Origin: Aquila chrysaetos chrysaetos | Lineage: Eukaryota; Chordata; Aves; Accipitriformes; Accipitridae | Assembly: GCF_900496995.4 (NCBI RefSeq) | Contig: NC_044024.1 | Span: forward strand, 16,928,698 to 16,992,697 | Direction of reading: 5' to 3' | Length of the DNA stretch: 64,000 bases | In this document: in pieces, positions 12,701-40,600 of the stretch | How the letters are laid out: each line of letters begins with the position of its first letter | Numbering within the stretch: the stretch's first letter is position 1 | The notes under the pieces: generated by a model | Seen by the model: the letters and a program-made list of their open reading frames with translations, nothing else | What the model was told of the DNA's origin: nothing | The model's database searches: none | Program-made: the position numbers and the translations under genes

Positions 12701-14258
12701 ATTCAATTAACCTTTTTGTTTTTCTAATTAAAGGACTTGCCTGGGAACAACAGTTAGATGTTGAACTTTTTCTTTCTTTCTTTTTTTTTTTTTTTTCCCC
12801 GAAGATTCAAGAGCCCTCGAGACAGAGGCCAAATTTTTGGAAGGTGCAAAATGTCTTAGCGTCATAGGAATTAAAGACAATTGAAGGGTCTGATGGCTGG
12901 CTTCTGCTTCCAGGTATATATCTGACTTTCTGTATAACCTTAAGGATTGCCTACACATGGACACATAAACATCACAAAATTAGCCCTTATTATTAATTTA
13001 AAGTGTGTATTATTAAGAGTTAAGATCAGAATTTAAGTGGCTTTAAATTAGTTTTTCACTTTAAATCTAAGTTCATCTAAAGTTTCTCAAGTATCCTCTC
13101 TGAACAAAGTCTTACAAAAGTCACGTTACGTCTCCTTTCTTCCATCTTTTGCCCTGTCCCCTCAAACCCCATAGGCAGGGCTTGTCCCTTAATACCTACT
13201 TAGCTTACATAGTCTAAGCTGGGGAGTCCAGACACTTCTGTAAGTAAGAAATGGGAAATGAATTCCTTCATCCCCTCTCTTGAGCTTTGTGAGGAGGCCA
13301 ATAGTATCAGTAATAGGATATCCTCAGAAATTTCAAATTCTGCAGTGGATTTTAAGACAGTGTGAAAAGTGCCCTCTATTTTTAGGGTATTTGAAAATGT
13401 ATGTATATATATCATGGACATTTCTAGAAACTGTAACTGTAGATCTGCCTAAAACCGCAAACAAAAAAATCAGACAACTTCTTTTAAAACAACTGCTTCT
13501 ATACTATGGTAGCACGGGTCATTTTCTCCCTAGGCTACATTTAGCACAGTTACACAACTAGTGCAATCCTTTCATATAATGAAAATTGGTGGGAACGTGC
13601 AGATTGAAGTGGTCAACGCAGCTGGTTTTAAATCAAAAAAACCCATACATCATAAGGCATGTGCTTTTTTACCTAGAACCCGGCATGGACAGGTGTATCT
13701 ACGCAATGTGCCACACCGCGTGACCAAATAAACACGACATTTTCCTCCTAATGTTCTGCTTACTTGTCCTAGAAGCACGATTACCTGACATTAAAATAGC
13801 TTCACTACTACGTAGATTCGCTTAGAGAGAGCGATTGATTGTGTAACTACAGCTTTTAAAATTCCATTTCCAGCAGGAAACGGCATTCTTGTTTTTCAAA
13901 ATCGCGTTGGACTGCTCTTCCTTTTGTATTACCGTAGGTACCAAAATCCGGGGGTGAATTCAGTTTCTCACCGCGGTGTCACTGCAGACCAGCGGGTCAA
14001 ACGTAACTTTCGAGCACAGTTCCCAGCTGGGTGCCTTCACGGGGAGCACAGCTCTGCCGAACCCGACAGCCCCCCGCGGAGAAACACAGCCCGGCCCGGG
14101 CTGTCAGGGCGGCAGGCGGGCGGGCGGGCGGGCAAGCGAGCGCCGGCTGATTTCGGCTCTGCCTGAGACCGATCGAAGGGGACGGCAGCAGCGGGCGGTG
14201 CCGAGGCGGAGCTGCTCCCGCTCCCGACGGGACTCTCGCACCGGCCCGGCCCGGCCTG

Positions 14259-14474
14259 CCCGCCGCTGACAGGGCGCCCGCCGCTGACAGGGCGCCCGCC
14301 GCTGACAGGGCGCCCGCCGCTGACAGGGCGCCCGCCGCTGACAGGGCGCCCGCCGCTGACAGGGCGCCCGCCGCTGACAGGGCGCCCGCCGCTGACAGGG
14401 CGCCCGCCGCTGACAGGGCGCCCGCCGCTGACAGGGCGCCCGCCGCTGACAGGGCGCCCGCCGCTGACAGGGCG
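14259..14474. repeat. Minisatellite: 12 exact copies of an 18-bp unit
   Basis: The unit CCCGCCGCTGACAGGGCG is repeated exactly twelve times with no mismatch (216 bp). It lies about 450 bp upstream of the LONRF3 start codon and roughly 290 bp upstream of the TATA box. Each unit carries one TGACAG, which is the core recognised by TALE homeodomain factors such as MEIS, PREP and TGIF, and one GC-box-like GCCCGCCGC. Complete identity of all copies implies recent expansion or homogenisation, so copy number probably varies between individuals. Immediately downstream is a C-rich CCCCT tract (14475-14500). Confidence 0.97.
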
Positions 14475-14684
14475 CCCCGTCCCCTCCCCTCCCCTCCCCT
14501 CGCCTCGCCTCGCCGGGCCGCGGGCCCCGCCAGCCCGCCACAGCCCCCACCCTCTCCACGGGGACTGCCCCGGCTGTCCCCCCGCCCCTGCGGGACCTCA
14601 GCTGCGGTTCACGGGCGGCGGCTGGCAGGCCCGGGGCGGCGGCTGGCGGGCCCCCTCGGCGGGCCCGGGGGCCGTTGTCGGCTC

Positions 14685-14710
14685 GTTACAAAACCGCCTG
14701 GTTTTGTAAC
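14685..14710. promoter_or_regulatory. Perfect 26-bp inverted repeat upstream of the LONRF3 TATA box
   Basis: Two 11-base arms, GTTACAAAACC and GGTTTTGTAAC, are exact reverse complements separated by the four bases GCCT. The centre reads AACC-N4-GGTT. The dyad sits about 55 bp upstream of the TATA box and is an AT-containing island in otherwise extremely GC-rich DNA, so it is likely a binding site for a dimeric transcription factor. The factor is not identified. Confidence 0.75.
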
Positions 14711-14726
14711 AACCTGCGGGCGCTGC

Positions 14727-14771
14727 CCAATGAGCGCCGCCGCCCGCCGTCACGTGCCCGCCTTTATATAA
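14727..14771 (+). promoter_or_regulatory. LONRF3: LONRF3 core promoter (CCAAT, CACGTG, TATA)
   Basis: A CCAAT box is at 14727-14731, a GTCACGTG E-box at 14749-14756 and a TATA box TATATAA at 14765-14771. Transcription would start about 25-32 bases later, near 14795-14803, giving a 5' UTR of about 125-135 bases. The combination of a TATA box with a CpG island suggests a regulated rather than purely housekeeping promoter. CACGTG is the class of site used by USF, MYC/MAX and MiT/TFE factors; which one acts here is unknown. Confidence 0.75.
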
Positions 14772-30261
<15,490 letters not shown>

Positions 30262-31560
30262 TGGTGAGGAGAGCTGTGAAGTCTCCCACAGTATTTGACT
30301 GTAGACTGTCTCTTGTAACTTCATCTAACTGCAATAATGTCTTACAGGTTTGAGTGTCAGGATGTTTCAAGCCTGAATTTCAAAGAAAATGAGTTATAAA
30401 GAGCAAGGGATATTGCATCTGGAACTCTGAGATGATTATTGAATTACTGCACTGCTAAATTAATAACAAATGTGATAGAACAAAAAGTGATCTTGTTTGC
30501 CATAAACCTTTCAAAAAGCTTAAGGGGTTTTTTAATTTATTTTATTTTTATTTTTTTTAGTGGATAAAGGATAAACTGTGCAGTTTAATGTGAAGCAGAA
30601 ATAATAATGCATTATTTCAGTGAACTGCAAAGTCTTTTATTCCAAATGGTTCAGGTTTTATATAGCATTGTGTAAAATAATGTTCACAACTTCCGTTTGA
30701 TAATTTATTTTTGCACTATGATTTTTGTTTCAAAATGTATATTATTTATGTGTTCATTCTCTAAAGGAAAGTGAGCTGCTCTATTTATTTATAGCGTTTT
30801 TACCCTGTATTTATGACTGGGGGCAAAATGATGATTCTAGCAGTGCACAAGCAACTGCTTTGATAATTTTTCAGATATTTGTGTTCAAATACTTTGAATG
30901 TTTTTCTACTTATCCCCAGTTCTACTGTAGCCTAAGAAGGATGCCCCCCCCCCCCCCCCCCCCCCAAAACAGCCTGCCATGAAGTCTTTGAATACGGAGA
31001 TTATGTCTGAGATAATTCAAGCACAGTTGTTGGAGCTTGATCCTATGCTTGCAACTAGGTTCCTGATATCAAAAAAAACATGCTTAACCTTAAGCATGAG
31101 TGTTTAAGTGCTTGGGTAAATTCAAGTATTGATCAGTTGATGTCAGTGGGAATTGGCCATAGTGGTGACAGAAGGATCTATCCCCTAATTTTTCAAAGAA
31201 CAGAGAGTAACTTTGAGTTGAATTCATATCTGAACTCTTTCTTGCAAGAATGGAGAATGGCTACAAACAACTGCGAAGAGTGAGCCACAATATATGAAAA
31301 GTGGCTTTTCCTAAAGAAAACTGGAAGTACTGGTATCATTTCATTGTAGGTTACTACATAGATTTTGTGGGTTTTTTTTTTTTACATCAACTCTTGTTGC
31401 TGTTAAGATCAGTTTTATTTCTTTTAATTGTTTGGTGGGATTTGGCTTTGGAGTGTGTGTATGGGGGGGGAAGTAATTTTGAACTGTAGGACTCAGAGGA
31501 CAGTTTGTGTCACATGAGAAGGAATGTGTTGTAATAAATGCTATTTATTTCACCCCAATC
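30262..31560 (+). terminator. LONRF3: LONRF3 3' UTR to first canonical polyadenylation signal
   Basis: After the stop codon the first AATAAA is at 31533-31538, giving a 3' UTR of about 1.3 kb. Further AATAAA signals occur at 33212-33217, 33644-33649 and 35525-35530, the last followed by TG-rich sequence, so longer forms up to about 5.3 kb are possible. Which site is used cannot be decided here. Confidence 0.5.
30944..30965. repeat. C22 homopolymer in the LONRF3 3' UTR
   Basis: An unbroken run of 22 cytosines lies 680 bases after the LONRF3 stop codon, in otherwise AT-rich sequence. In an mRNA it would be a poly-C tract of the type bound by PCBP proteins. Its length is likely uncertain in any assembly. 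Confidence 0.9.
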
Positions 31561-33366
31561 TTCAGGTTTCTGTTAGCTTCAAATCTCTACCCAGCCATGG
31601 CATTTCTCTTAAGAGCTTGGGTAGTGTTGCTAATAATAGCTAACTCCCAAGGAAAACAAGTGAATTTTAGCATGATTACTTCTAGCTATAAAGCAGGTAA
31701 AAATAGGGCAGAAATGAGAATAGGAAGTATCTTTGTTTTGACTTTTTTTTTTTAAATCAAAAGTTTGTATACTTGTTTTGCTGCTTTTATTGCTTTCAAT
31801 ATACCACTTTCTGGGACTGATCTTGCCTCCATCTGACTTTAACTTTCACTGATTTCAATGTGAGCAGAACTGGGCCTTTATTCTAAGCTACTGTTTTTCT
31901 TTTCAGTTGCAAAAAATAGATCGAATTGAGAATGTTATGGAATGCTACCAGTTTCATTGTTATTTTTACCCAGGATAGCACTCTTTGCCATTCCATGCCT
32001 TTATGAAAAAATGCAGTAGAATTTAATGTCAATTTTCCATGTGTTTTTCCACCATCATCTCATCGGAAATATTTATTAACTAAAAGTAATTTTCATCTTA
32101 AGTTTCCATAAAACTACCTTTGTCCCCCCTCTTGTTAAATTCTATAGAACTTTTCTATAAGGGTACCAAAGAAATGAATGGAAGACAAACATGTTTCAAC
32201 CTTGTGATACAAATGAAATATGTATCCTGTGTTTGCATTGAGCTACTCTAGAAATGCTACAACTTCTTTCCATACTGCTAGATTGTTGCACTTCTTCCAT
32301 AGGTGGTACTTTACATGCTTCTCCCTAAACAATGTATAGAAGTACGTACATGTTCTGAACAATAACAATGTGTATGGTGGCTTACACCTGCTATGGCATT
32401 TGTCTTCATAAGTCAATAATGAAGTGATCTCTACTTGTTTGGAAGTGAAGCTGCATTAAGTGCAATTCTTCCTTAAACCATTATGTATTATTGCATAACA
32501 TAAGGGGCCCATATTGCTCCCACAGAAAAAAGTTGTCACTTTGTTACTCTTATTTGTGAGAAAAGGACTTTAAATACCTATTTTAAACTGTTTTCTCACT
32601 GATGTCACTATTCTTTTTTCCTGCATGCTATGTCTTCTACATATTCATATTCTGCCTCTTTTGTTGATTTAGAAATTGGCATGGAAAGAATCCTTGATTT
32701 TAAAAGTGAATACTGTCTTTTCTATTAGCTTTGAGTAAAGCTGCCAGAATTTCCTAAGCAGAAACTTGTGTACATGCCCTATATCATAAATGCCCAATGT
32801 ATTTGTTGCAACCTGGAAACACTGGACCTACTGCATGTAATGCATACAGTTGATCTGCATATGCACAACAAATCGAATGCATAAAGAAAGTTCATCTGTA
32901 CCTGTACAGTAGCATTCTGTCTGGGACTGCTCTATGGCCACACATCCCAGATTAGTGGCTAAAGTCTGCAAATTCCATCAGAAGAAAAAAAAATAAAAAT
33001 TGAGAAACAGATTTTTCTAGAGAACACAAACCTGTCCAGGAAAAGCTGGACAAGGAGTAGCCTTAGCCTTCAGTGAATTGAGATGGTAAAGTTTCAGTAA
33101 TGAGGTTTAAAAACAAAAAAAATCTTCTAGTTATGCCACAGCATTGCTGATTTTTTTTTCAGTTGTGTTAATTAGTACAAGGATGTAAATGCAACATTTA
33201 TTACAGGCATGAATAAACAGCTGAACAGATTTAAAAATACCCTCACTTTAATTATAGAAACAGCATTGATCAGATAAAATACTAATTGGGGGAGTGTTTT
33301 ATTTAAGCCCCTCACATTTTTCTAGACACCAAACCCAGTCCCATAACCAGTCTTGCTCATCTGTTT

Positions 33367-33389
33367 AAAAAAAAAAAAAAAAAAAAAAA
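33367..33389. repeat. A23 homopolymer
   Basis: A run of 23 adenines, with a run of 14 G preceded by 8 A about 150 bases further on (33527-33548). Simple repeats only; no retroposed body is recognisable upstream. Confidence 0.85.
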
Positions 33390-33534
33390 GACTCAAACTT
33401 CCATTTCCTGTGTGGCCAAGAAGTATTGATTAATCTTTTGTTGCGAGGGCATAAGTAATGCATAGGCTTCTTGCTAGTTCTTAAAAAAAGTCCATTTTCA
33501 TTGACCCTAGTGATCAGTCCCCCTTTAAAAAAAA

Positions 33535-33548
33535 GGGGGGGGGGGGGG
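33535..33548. repeat. G14 homopolymer
   Basis: Fourteen consecutive guanines directly after an A8 run. It is a candidate intermolecular G-quadruplex former and a likely site of length error. Confidence 0.85.
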
Positions 33549-34442
33549 ATACAAAAAGCAAGTCTTCTGTAATGGGGGCAGAGAGGGAACCAAGATCAAA
33601 CTATAGATCAAACTGTAACTGAGTCAGTGCCAGTCTCCTGGGCAATAAATATCACGTAAACATCTTCCAGAAATGACTTGCATTTGTAAGATATGGGTTT
33701 GTTAATCTGAAATCTCTTCACTTTGCTGTAAATGAAGTATTTTTAAAAATACATTAAAATAAATAACAAAGACTGGCTGTATCACCTTTCCAAATCCTTG
33801 TACAGTCAGAGAAGTTTTCTGCAGGAAGTAATACTAATTTTTCATTCCCATATATAGACAGACTTATGACACTCAAAATAACTTTGCTTTGTCTTATATG
33901 CTCCTTTGTATAGCGATGACTTAAAGGGATATGTTTCCATGAAAATAGCTGTTATTTTGGCTAGCATGACTTGGTTGAAAGTAAACCTGAGACAGGACTG
34001 GATTAATTGGGGAAAAATCATGAAACCTGACAATGAATATGGACACAGTTGTGGAAAGTAGTTCAGTAGTTTTAATAATGAAATGATAAAATGGTGTAGT
34101 AGGCTATTATCATGCTAAGTCTTAAGTGACATTCTGGTGTTAGTTGTAAAAGTTTCTCTTTTTTTTTTTTTTTTTTAATTTTAAGTGCTGATATCTTATC
34201 TTCCATTACCTTGTAGCAATAAGAGATACCAGCTGTCATACTGAATGGTTGACCTATTGCTTGGCCTGTCCTTCTGTCCTGTATGACTACTTACTAATAG
34301 AACACCTGAACCATGGATTTTTTAATCCAAAGATTATGTTAATCTAAAAAAAAATCACGTGGATTTTGATGTAGCAAGTCTGGCTTAATCTGTGCTTAGA
34401 GAAAGAGCATCTAAAACAAAACTTAATTTTATAAAGGTCTTT

Positions 34443-34660
34443 TCATAGAATCATAGAATACCAGGTTGGAAGGAACCTAAACGATTACCTGGTCCAACCT
34501 TTCTTGGCAAAAGCATGGTCTAGACAAGATGGCCCAGCACCCTGTCCAGCTGAATCTTAAAACTGTCCAATGTTGGGGAATCCGCCACTTCCTGGGGAGA
34601 TTATTTCAATGGCTGATTTCACAATGAGAACAAAGTTTTCCTCTTAATGATTTCTACATG
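34443..34660 (-). mobile_element. CR1 LINE, 3' fragment on the - strand
   Basis: The + strand begins TCATAGAATCATAGAATACC and continues with AGGTTGGAAGGAACCT and GGTCCAACCT, which is the reverse complement of the CR1 3' end including its ATTCTATG terminal repeats. Similarity extends through the CACCCTGTCCAGCTGAATCT block and fades near 34660. The element therefore points left and is truncated at its 5' end. Confidence 0.92.
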
Positions 34661-37600
34661 GTGCTGAAGTTTTACTGGTGTTTAAATTAATGACAGGAGC
34701 TATATTTAAATGCAGTGTTTAGGAATGGAGAACATGTTCACAAACTCTTATTTTAAAAAAAGTGTAAATTAACCACAGGTTTTCTGTGCATAAAAACCCA
34801 ATGGAACTATACACACTTAGGGTAGCGCTCCCCATTTCCCCGAGTCCTACATCAGATGAACTCAACCCCTGCTTTCAATGCCTGCTTTAAGTTATTTAAT
34901 TTGTCAGCTTCATAACCTAACTTGTAACTGGTACAGCACATAGTTTAGGATCTGGGGCTTATTCCAAAGCCCAGTAAATCACTGAAAGTCTTATAGCTAC
35001 AGAAAAATGGTAGTTTCAGCAAAGACACTATATTGAAACACTTTGCTAAATAAATATTGTCTGGGTACAAGAAACTAATCTGCTTAGACAGGATTAAAAT
35101 GGTGGATAATAAAAAACTGAACTATTACATTGACTTACTCATCCAGGTATCATGTGAAGTGCTTACTAATGTTGGAGTTTCATAAGGTCTAAAGTAACCC
35201 TCACATAGAAGTGCCTGTATTCTGTTATTGCCATTCTTGAGCTTTTTAATAGAGTCATAGCCATATATTTTATAAATATAAACATATGCACCTTTAAATC
35301 TTTACATTCAATTTGCAGAACAAAGGTTTACAGAGCAGAAGTGTAGCAAAAACAATGTAATAGCTTCTATAATTCCCTGGTGAGGAACGGGAGAAGTACA
35401 AAAATGAGGAGCAAAAGACTATCTGTGTAAGATGTCTTAATTTGGCACTATATACTGTCCAATTTAATTCCATCAAGCTATGTGGTTACAAGAGTGCCAG
35501 AAATATATCTATCAAGCCATTTTAAATAAAAAGTTTTGTGGACTTGTATATTCCATTTGTTTGTAAAACATCCTTCTGTGCACTGTAATGAACTTGAAAT
35601 GAAACTTAAGTTATACTCTCATATCACTGAACAGAGTACTGTTCAGCTACCTCTACATAAGGTTGAAGTAATTTGTTTTTTCCAGATTTGTTCACATTGT
35701 CATACAAAATATATTTTAAAAAATCATAGTCCAAAGAACCTGTATGTGTTTGTAGATGTACTTATAACTATGTTGTACCAACAAAGTCTGTGTGGAGAGT
35801 TGTTTGCTAATTAAAATTTTTGTGTTCTTTACTCTTTGGCTTGCATAAAAAAGAACTACAAAGGTGAACAAATACTACACGTGAGGTACTTTTTTAGGTT
35901 TTTTAGATAAAGGAAAAAAGAACAACTCTTAGATCCTGCAGTCACATGACACCACTTGGTATGAAAGAACCAAACCATAGAAATGAAGTTGTCCAAACCT
36001 CATCACTTTTGTAAAGGACAAGAAGTGTGGTTTTTTTCCTCTTTGCTGTAGTAAACTAAGAATAATGGGAACTGAAGAGCGCCTGGCTTACAGCACCACC
36101 ATCTACTTCCCTGGTACCTCTCATGCATTACTGTTTGCTTTACAGCTTTCTGTGATTTAAAACTATAACCAGGATACCTTTTCATTTAGTCTTAGGCAAG
36201 AATGAATCCTAGCTGCATCTGTGAGGCAATGAAGGACTATTTTCAGTGAAGACCCCTTAACAAGAAGTTCTATAGGATTTTCAAAGTCCTTATCTTTATA
36301 GAAAAAGCTAAAGAATAGTTTTATTCATGAACCTAACATTGAGAGAAGTGACTCCATATCTTATTCTACTAAAAATGTGTAAGAGTTGCCAAAATTTTTA
36401 AAAGTTACATATGTATGGGCTGCTCCTTTTGCCTTGTCATTTAAGCAAGATGTAGCATGCTTGTGACTTGCTGCCTAAGTCCCAACCACCTCCGGTATCA
36501 GAGATTGGCTTGCTGATCTCTTATGTAAGCTTGTTCAGGCCCTGTATTTATTTTAGAATCCAGGGCACAGGCTACGACTGTATATGGTAAGCCAACAACT
36601 AATTATGTCAAGAAGACTGCTGTTTTCTGTAACAAAATACATTTGCATTTGAGTAAAGGAAGTGTTTTGGTTTAAGTGCTTTTCCATCAGGAAATAGTAA
36701 ATAGTCAAAACTGAAGGGAACATGTTGATGTAAACTATTCTTTTTAAGTCATGATTTTAGTTTTGCAAGCTTTAAGAATGGTTATAAAAAAGTGGTGTTT
36801 AGATGCAGTATAAAGCAGAGAAAATTTAAACCAAATATAGGATAGCAAATTATTTCCCAACTACTTGCTCACTGTGTTCTCATTTTATAACACTGTACCT
36901 ACACAGATTTATTCAAATGATATTTGAAATATTCTAAAGTCATCTACACTTACATAATGCTTCATATTAAAATTATCATCCCAAACTGCTAATGATTTCT
37001 ATCATGTAAAGCAGGTCAAGAGAAGCTACTTATTCCAGTCAGCCTTTGCTTCCCAGTATAGTTCCCTGACACAGGAACCTGCACTGACTTCACTGGGACT
37101 TGGATCAGGACTGTGGGCCACACTAAGCAAAGGGAAGGGTATGTCGCACGATAGCTCCTGGCTGTTACCTGCCACAGCTTTGAAAATGTTGCCATTCAGC
37201 TGTAATGTGCTTTTTATTCTGTGACTGAGATGCCACAAAATCCTGGAACATCTCTTAATGTGCTGTGGTTCTCTGTATGACTGACTGAAAGGTATTGCAA
37301 CAGGTTTATCTTCAACAGATGTAGCTGACTTCTTAATTGAACAGTTATTTAGCCTCTGCTGCAGCAGTCATGGATTGACTGGTCTTTACTCCCTACTACT
37401 CACAATCATTAAGTAACAATCTAAGGTTATGTGATCTACCATCCTCTTGGCCACATGTACAGATGAAGAAAGAACAGAAACTGCATTACTAAGCTATTGC
37501 AGGGCTGGGCTTGGTTTTTTTTAGAATGTATTTCTAATTTTCAAACAGATTTTTATCAGCAGTCACTAATACCAAGTTCTCCAAAAACTACACAACAGAA

Positions 37601-40600
37601 GAACAGATTAAGTGGTGCTTACTAGTAAACAGTAATGTCATCAGGCCTTCTTTACCAGAAATGTTACGTTTTTAACTAACCAGATAAATTGTATATTGAT
37701 ACCAAAAATTAATATACGGAGGCTACCTGAAAAACAGAGCATTGACATAAAGAGCAAGATTTGCTATGAAGACTAGCCTTCAGCTGCCGCATACTGAACA
37801 GCTTACATCTTATGATAGGATGGCTTTCAAGTTGTTAAAGCAGAAAAAATACTGGCTGAAAGAATCTATATAATGAAAGCCTGCACATGCTGTCAAGACC
37901 GGTTTTATGCCAGTGTAACATCTTTTGTTTCAGTAGATCTGCTCTTGATTTATAATGCCATAAATGAGAGGAGAATTAAGCTATTTATGTAAGTGACTTT
38001 ATTTATATAACTGACTTATGCTGTATTATGTGATGGAAGAGAAAACCAAGCACATGCCTTTTTTGTGTTTTCTGTGAGCTCCAGAAAGATTTTGTAAGAG
38101 TAATGCTAGTAATAGTTTTCTTTATGTGACATATTAGAAATTCAGTCTCATCCACATGGAGGTTTTATCATGAGTAGAATACATGGTAATAGATGACACG
38201 ATAATGTGGAAGAATTTTAGCAAGTCTGCAGACAGTCTAGAAAATGTGAATGCTGAACATCACAATTTAGACTGTAAGTTAGTTCAACAAAGCAATTGTT
38301 ATTCAGGCTCTTCCTTGGATGAGTCAATGATTTGTACTGTGACTATTAGTACTGAATGTACCATCTAAAATTCATTTTGAAAGATTACTGAAGCATTAAT
38401 GATTTAAAAGTGGTTGCTACAAGTATTTTTTATCAATGAGAAGCCCAAGCACTATCGAGGCTAAAAAGCATACACAAGGATTTTCAACATAGCAGAATTA
38501 AGTTTTTTCACATGCTTTTACTTTGTTTTTTACTCCTTAGTGAATGATGACTATATAATATTTAGGAAATCAGGGTCAGTAGAGTAAATGTTTCTGTAGC
38601 AATTTGGCAGACACACCTTTCATAACTCATAAAGTCACTACTGGAAAGGCACAACTGGGTCACAGAAGTGCATGGTGGGATGCTGCTTTCCAGTTATGCA
38701 ACCAGGGTAACTAAAGGTTAGAGCAAGCACTTGAATAACGAGCTTTTTGCCAGAAAGAATAGAACAGAAAAACAGTGTTTTTAAATGCTGGCTTCTGAGC
38801 AGCAGCCGCCTAACGTGTCTAGTTAGGAGTCATCAAACCGAAATAGAACCGGATGCGTCAGAACTTTGAAGAATGGCAGTTCAACATCCCAAAAGAAAAA
38901 TACATCTGCTTGTATTCCAAAAGCAGATCCTACCGGTTCTCTCATTCCAATAGATGATACTAGAGCCATTTGCAGCATGCTGCTCAGCTTTTTCTCCCAG
39001 CCCACTGTAACTGGCTTTCTTACTCATCTCTTGTCTTCTTACTTTCTCCATCATCCAGTAACACATCTCCAACTTTAAGGAATTCCACAGTTTGCCTTTG
39101 TTCTCTTTCCTGCTTCTACGTAAATGTTACTGGATTACTTCTAATAAATATAATTATTGCAGAATTCTTACCTAACTTCTGACAGAGGAAAGAAGAGAGA
39201 AAGGAGGTTTTGTTTCAACACTATAAAGACTTTCCAAGGTTTAGAGGGCTAGGATCATAGCCCAAGGGCACAAATTATGACGTTAACTAACAAATAACTC
39301 CCATCAAGTTTGGGGATACTAGTTACAAAAACTGAATGCTATCGCAAAAAGACTAAATAAAATGGTGTTCTTTCAATCACAATTACACCTCCTGTTACAG
39401 CTGTACACCAGATAAATATATTAATCAAAATGACCTCATTTTAGGCATGCGTAGCAGTGTGTTATATAACCATGTTAAGTATGCTATTTTATTTCCCTCT
39501 TGCCAAGGAGAAATTGTGTTTGTCTTACAAGAGTTCCAAATAAGTCTGGTTATAAAGTGATGGGGAAAAGAACAGGAGGGAGAGACGAAAGTGAGAGAAT
39601 TAATAAGCAAAATGACTCATTCCCTAAGTGCAGAGGTGATGTTGCACTCCGCTTAAATCTCAGTTGCTCTATAGGAAGCTAATGTTGTCACGAGCAGTCT
39701 CAGTATTCCTAACATGCCCAACATTTCTCAGGATGGGAAAAACAGATATGTTACAAGGATGGAAACTACGTCTTTTCAGACCTCATCGGTTCACAGCATT
39801 CCTGTTTTGTTTTCAAAGCTGTTTGTGAAGGCTGCCTCCATAAACAAGGAGTTTGCAGAATCTCCTGCCACTCTTTTTGTTGCTCACTTCTTCGGTGAAA
39901 AGTGGCATTCAATTAATTCTTTTCTAGTGCTACTAATGATGCTTTAAGCAAGCTCAAAAGCACCCTTAAAAGTAGAATACATCCCCACACACTCATAACA
40001 AGGCTGAGACTTGTCTAGATTTATACTGCACTACAGAAAAAAAGGACCAAGAGGCGTACATTTTTGCAATGTAAGATCACTCAGCCAGAGAACTCTGATA
40101 AGTGCTGAAAATGTGAAAAACAAATGGCAGGGTATGCATTTCCCATTTGCTCAATACACACACATAAAAGAAACACTGTGTAGGCTTCACTGCAGCATAC
40201 CAGTGCATCCAAAACTCAAAGGTTAGTTACATAAATGATAAGGCGTGGGCTTAAATGCTTCATTCAGCTTGTTAATTACTTGCTTTGTGGCCTGAGCCAA
40301 TGTTCTGAAACAGGTTCATCCAATATTGTGTTGCTTCCTCTGAATTTTCATTTAGTGTATTAAGCTGAAGTGCTGGGAACAATTTGTTGCAATACCTAGG
40401 AAGAGTCTGTTTTCTTTTCAAGCAATTTACAGAACAAACTTACTCGGACTAATCCACAGATGCTCTTTAAATCTCCTCGCTATTTCAGAAAATTATGAAA
40501 TTTAATTCTTAGAGCATTCTCGTCAAATAAGGGAACTGCTGGCTGCATAAACATGTATGTATTATTGGCGTACGTTTTGAGGGTTCCTTCTCTGCGTTCT

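Larger units (their letters stand above)
7846..13950. other. Intergenic region between COMMD5 and LONRF3
   Basis: About 6 kb separate the COMMD5 polyadenylation signal from the LONRF3 CpG island. No recognised gene was found on either strand. It contains a CR1 3' fragment (8351-8448), one exon-like open segment on the - strand (9549-9737), T-rich runs near 11333, 12400 and 12780, and otherwise unremarkable AT-rich DNA. Open stretches on the - strand near 11650-11940 and 12728-12964 have no recognisable similarity. Confidence 0.6.

Noticed and set aside
14104-14559. 151-codon - strand frame with a repeated RRAPCQ hexapeptide
   Set aside because: It is the translation of the 18-bp minisatellite in a CpG island; 18 is divisible by three, so the frame stays open automatically. 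No flanking domain or start context supports a protein.
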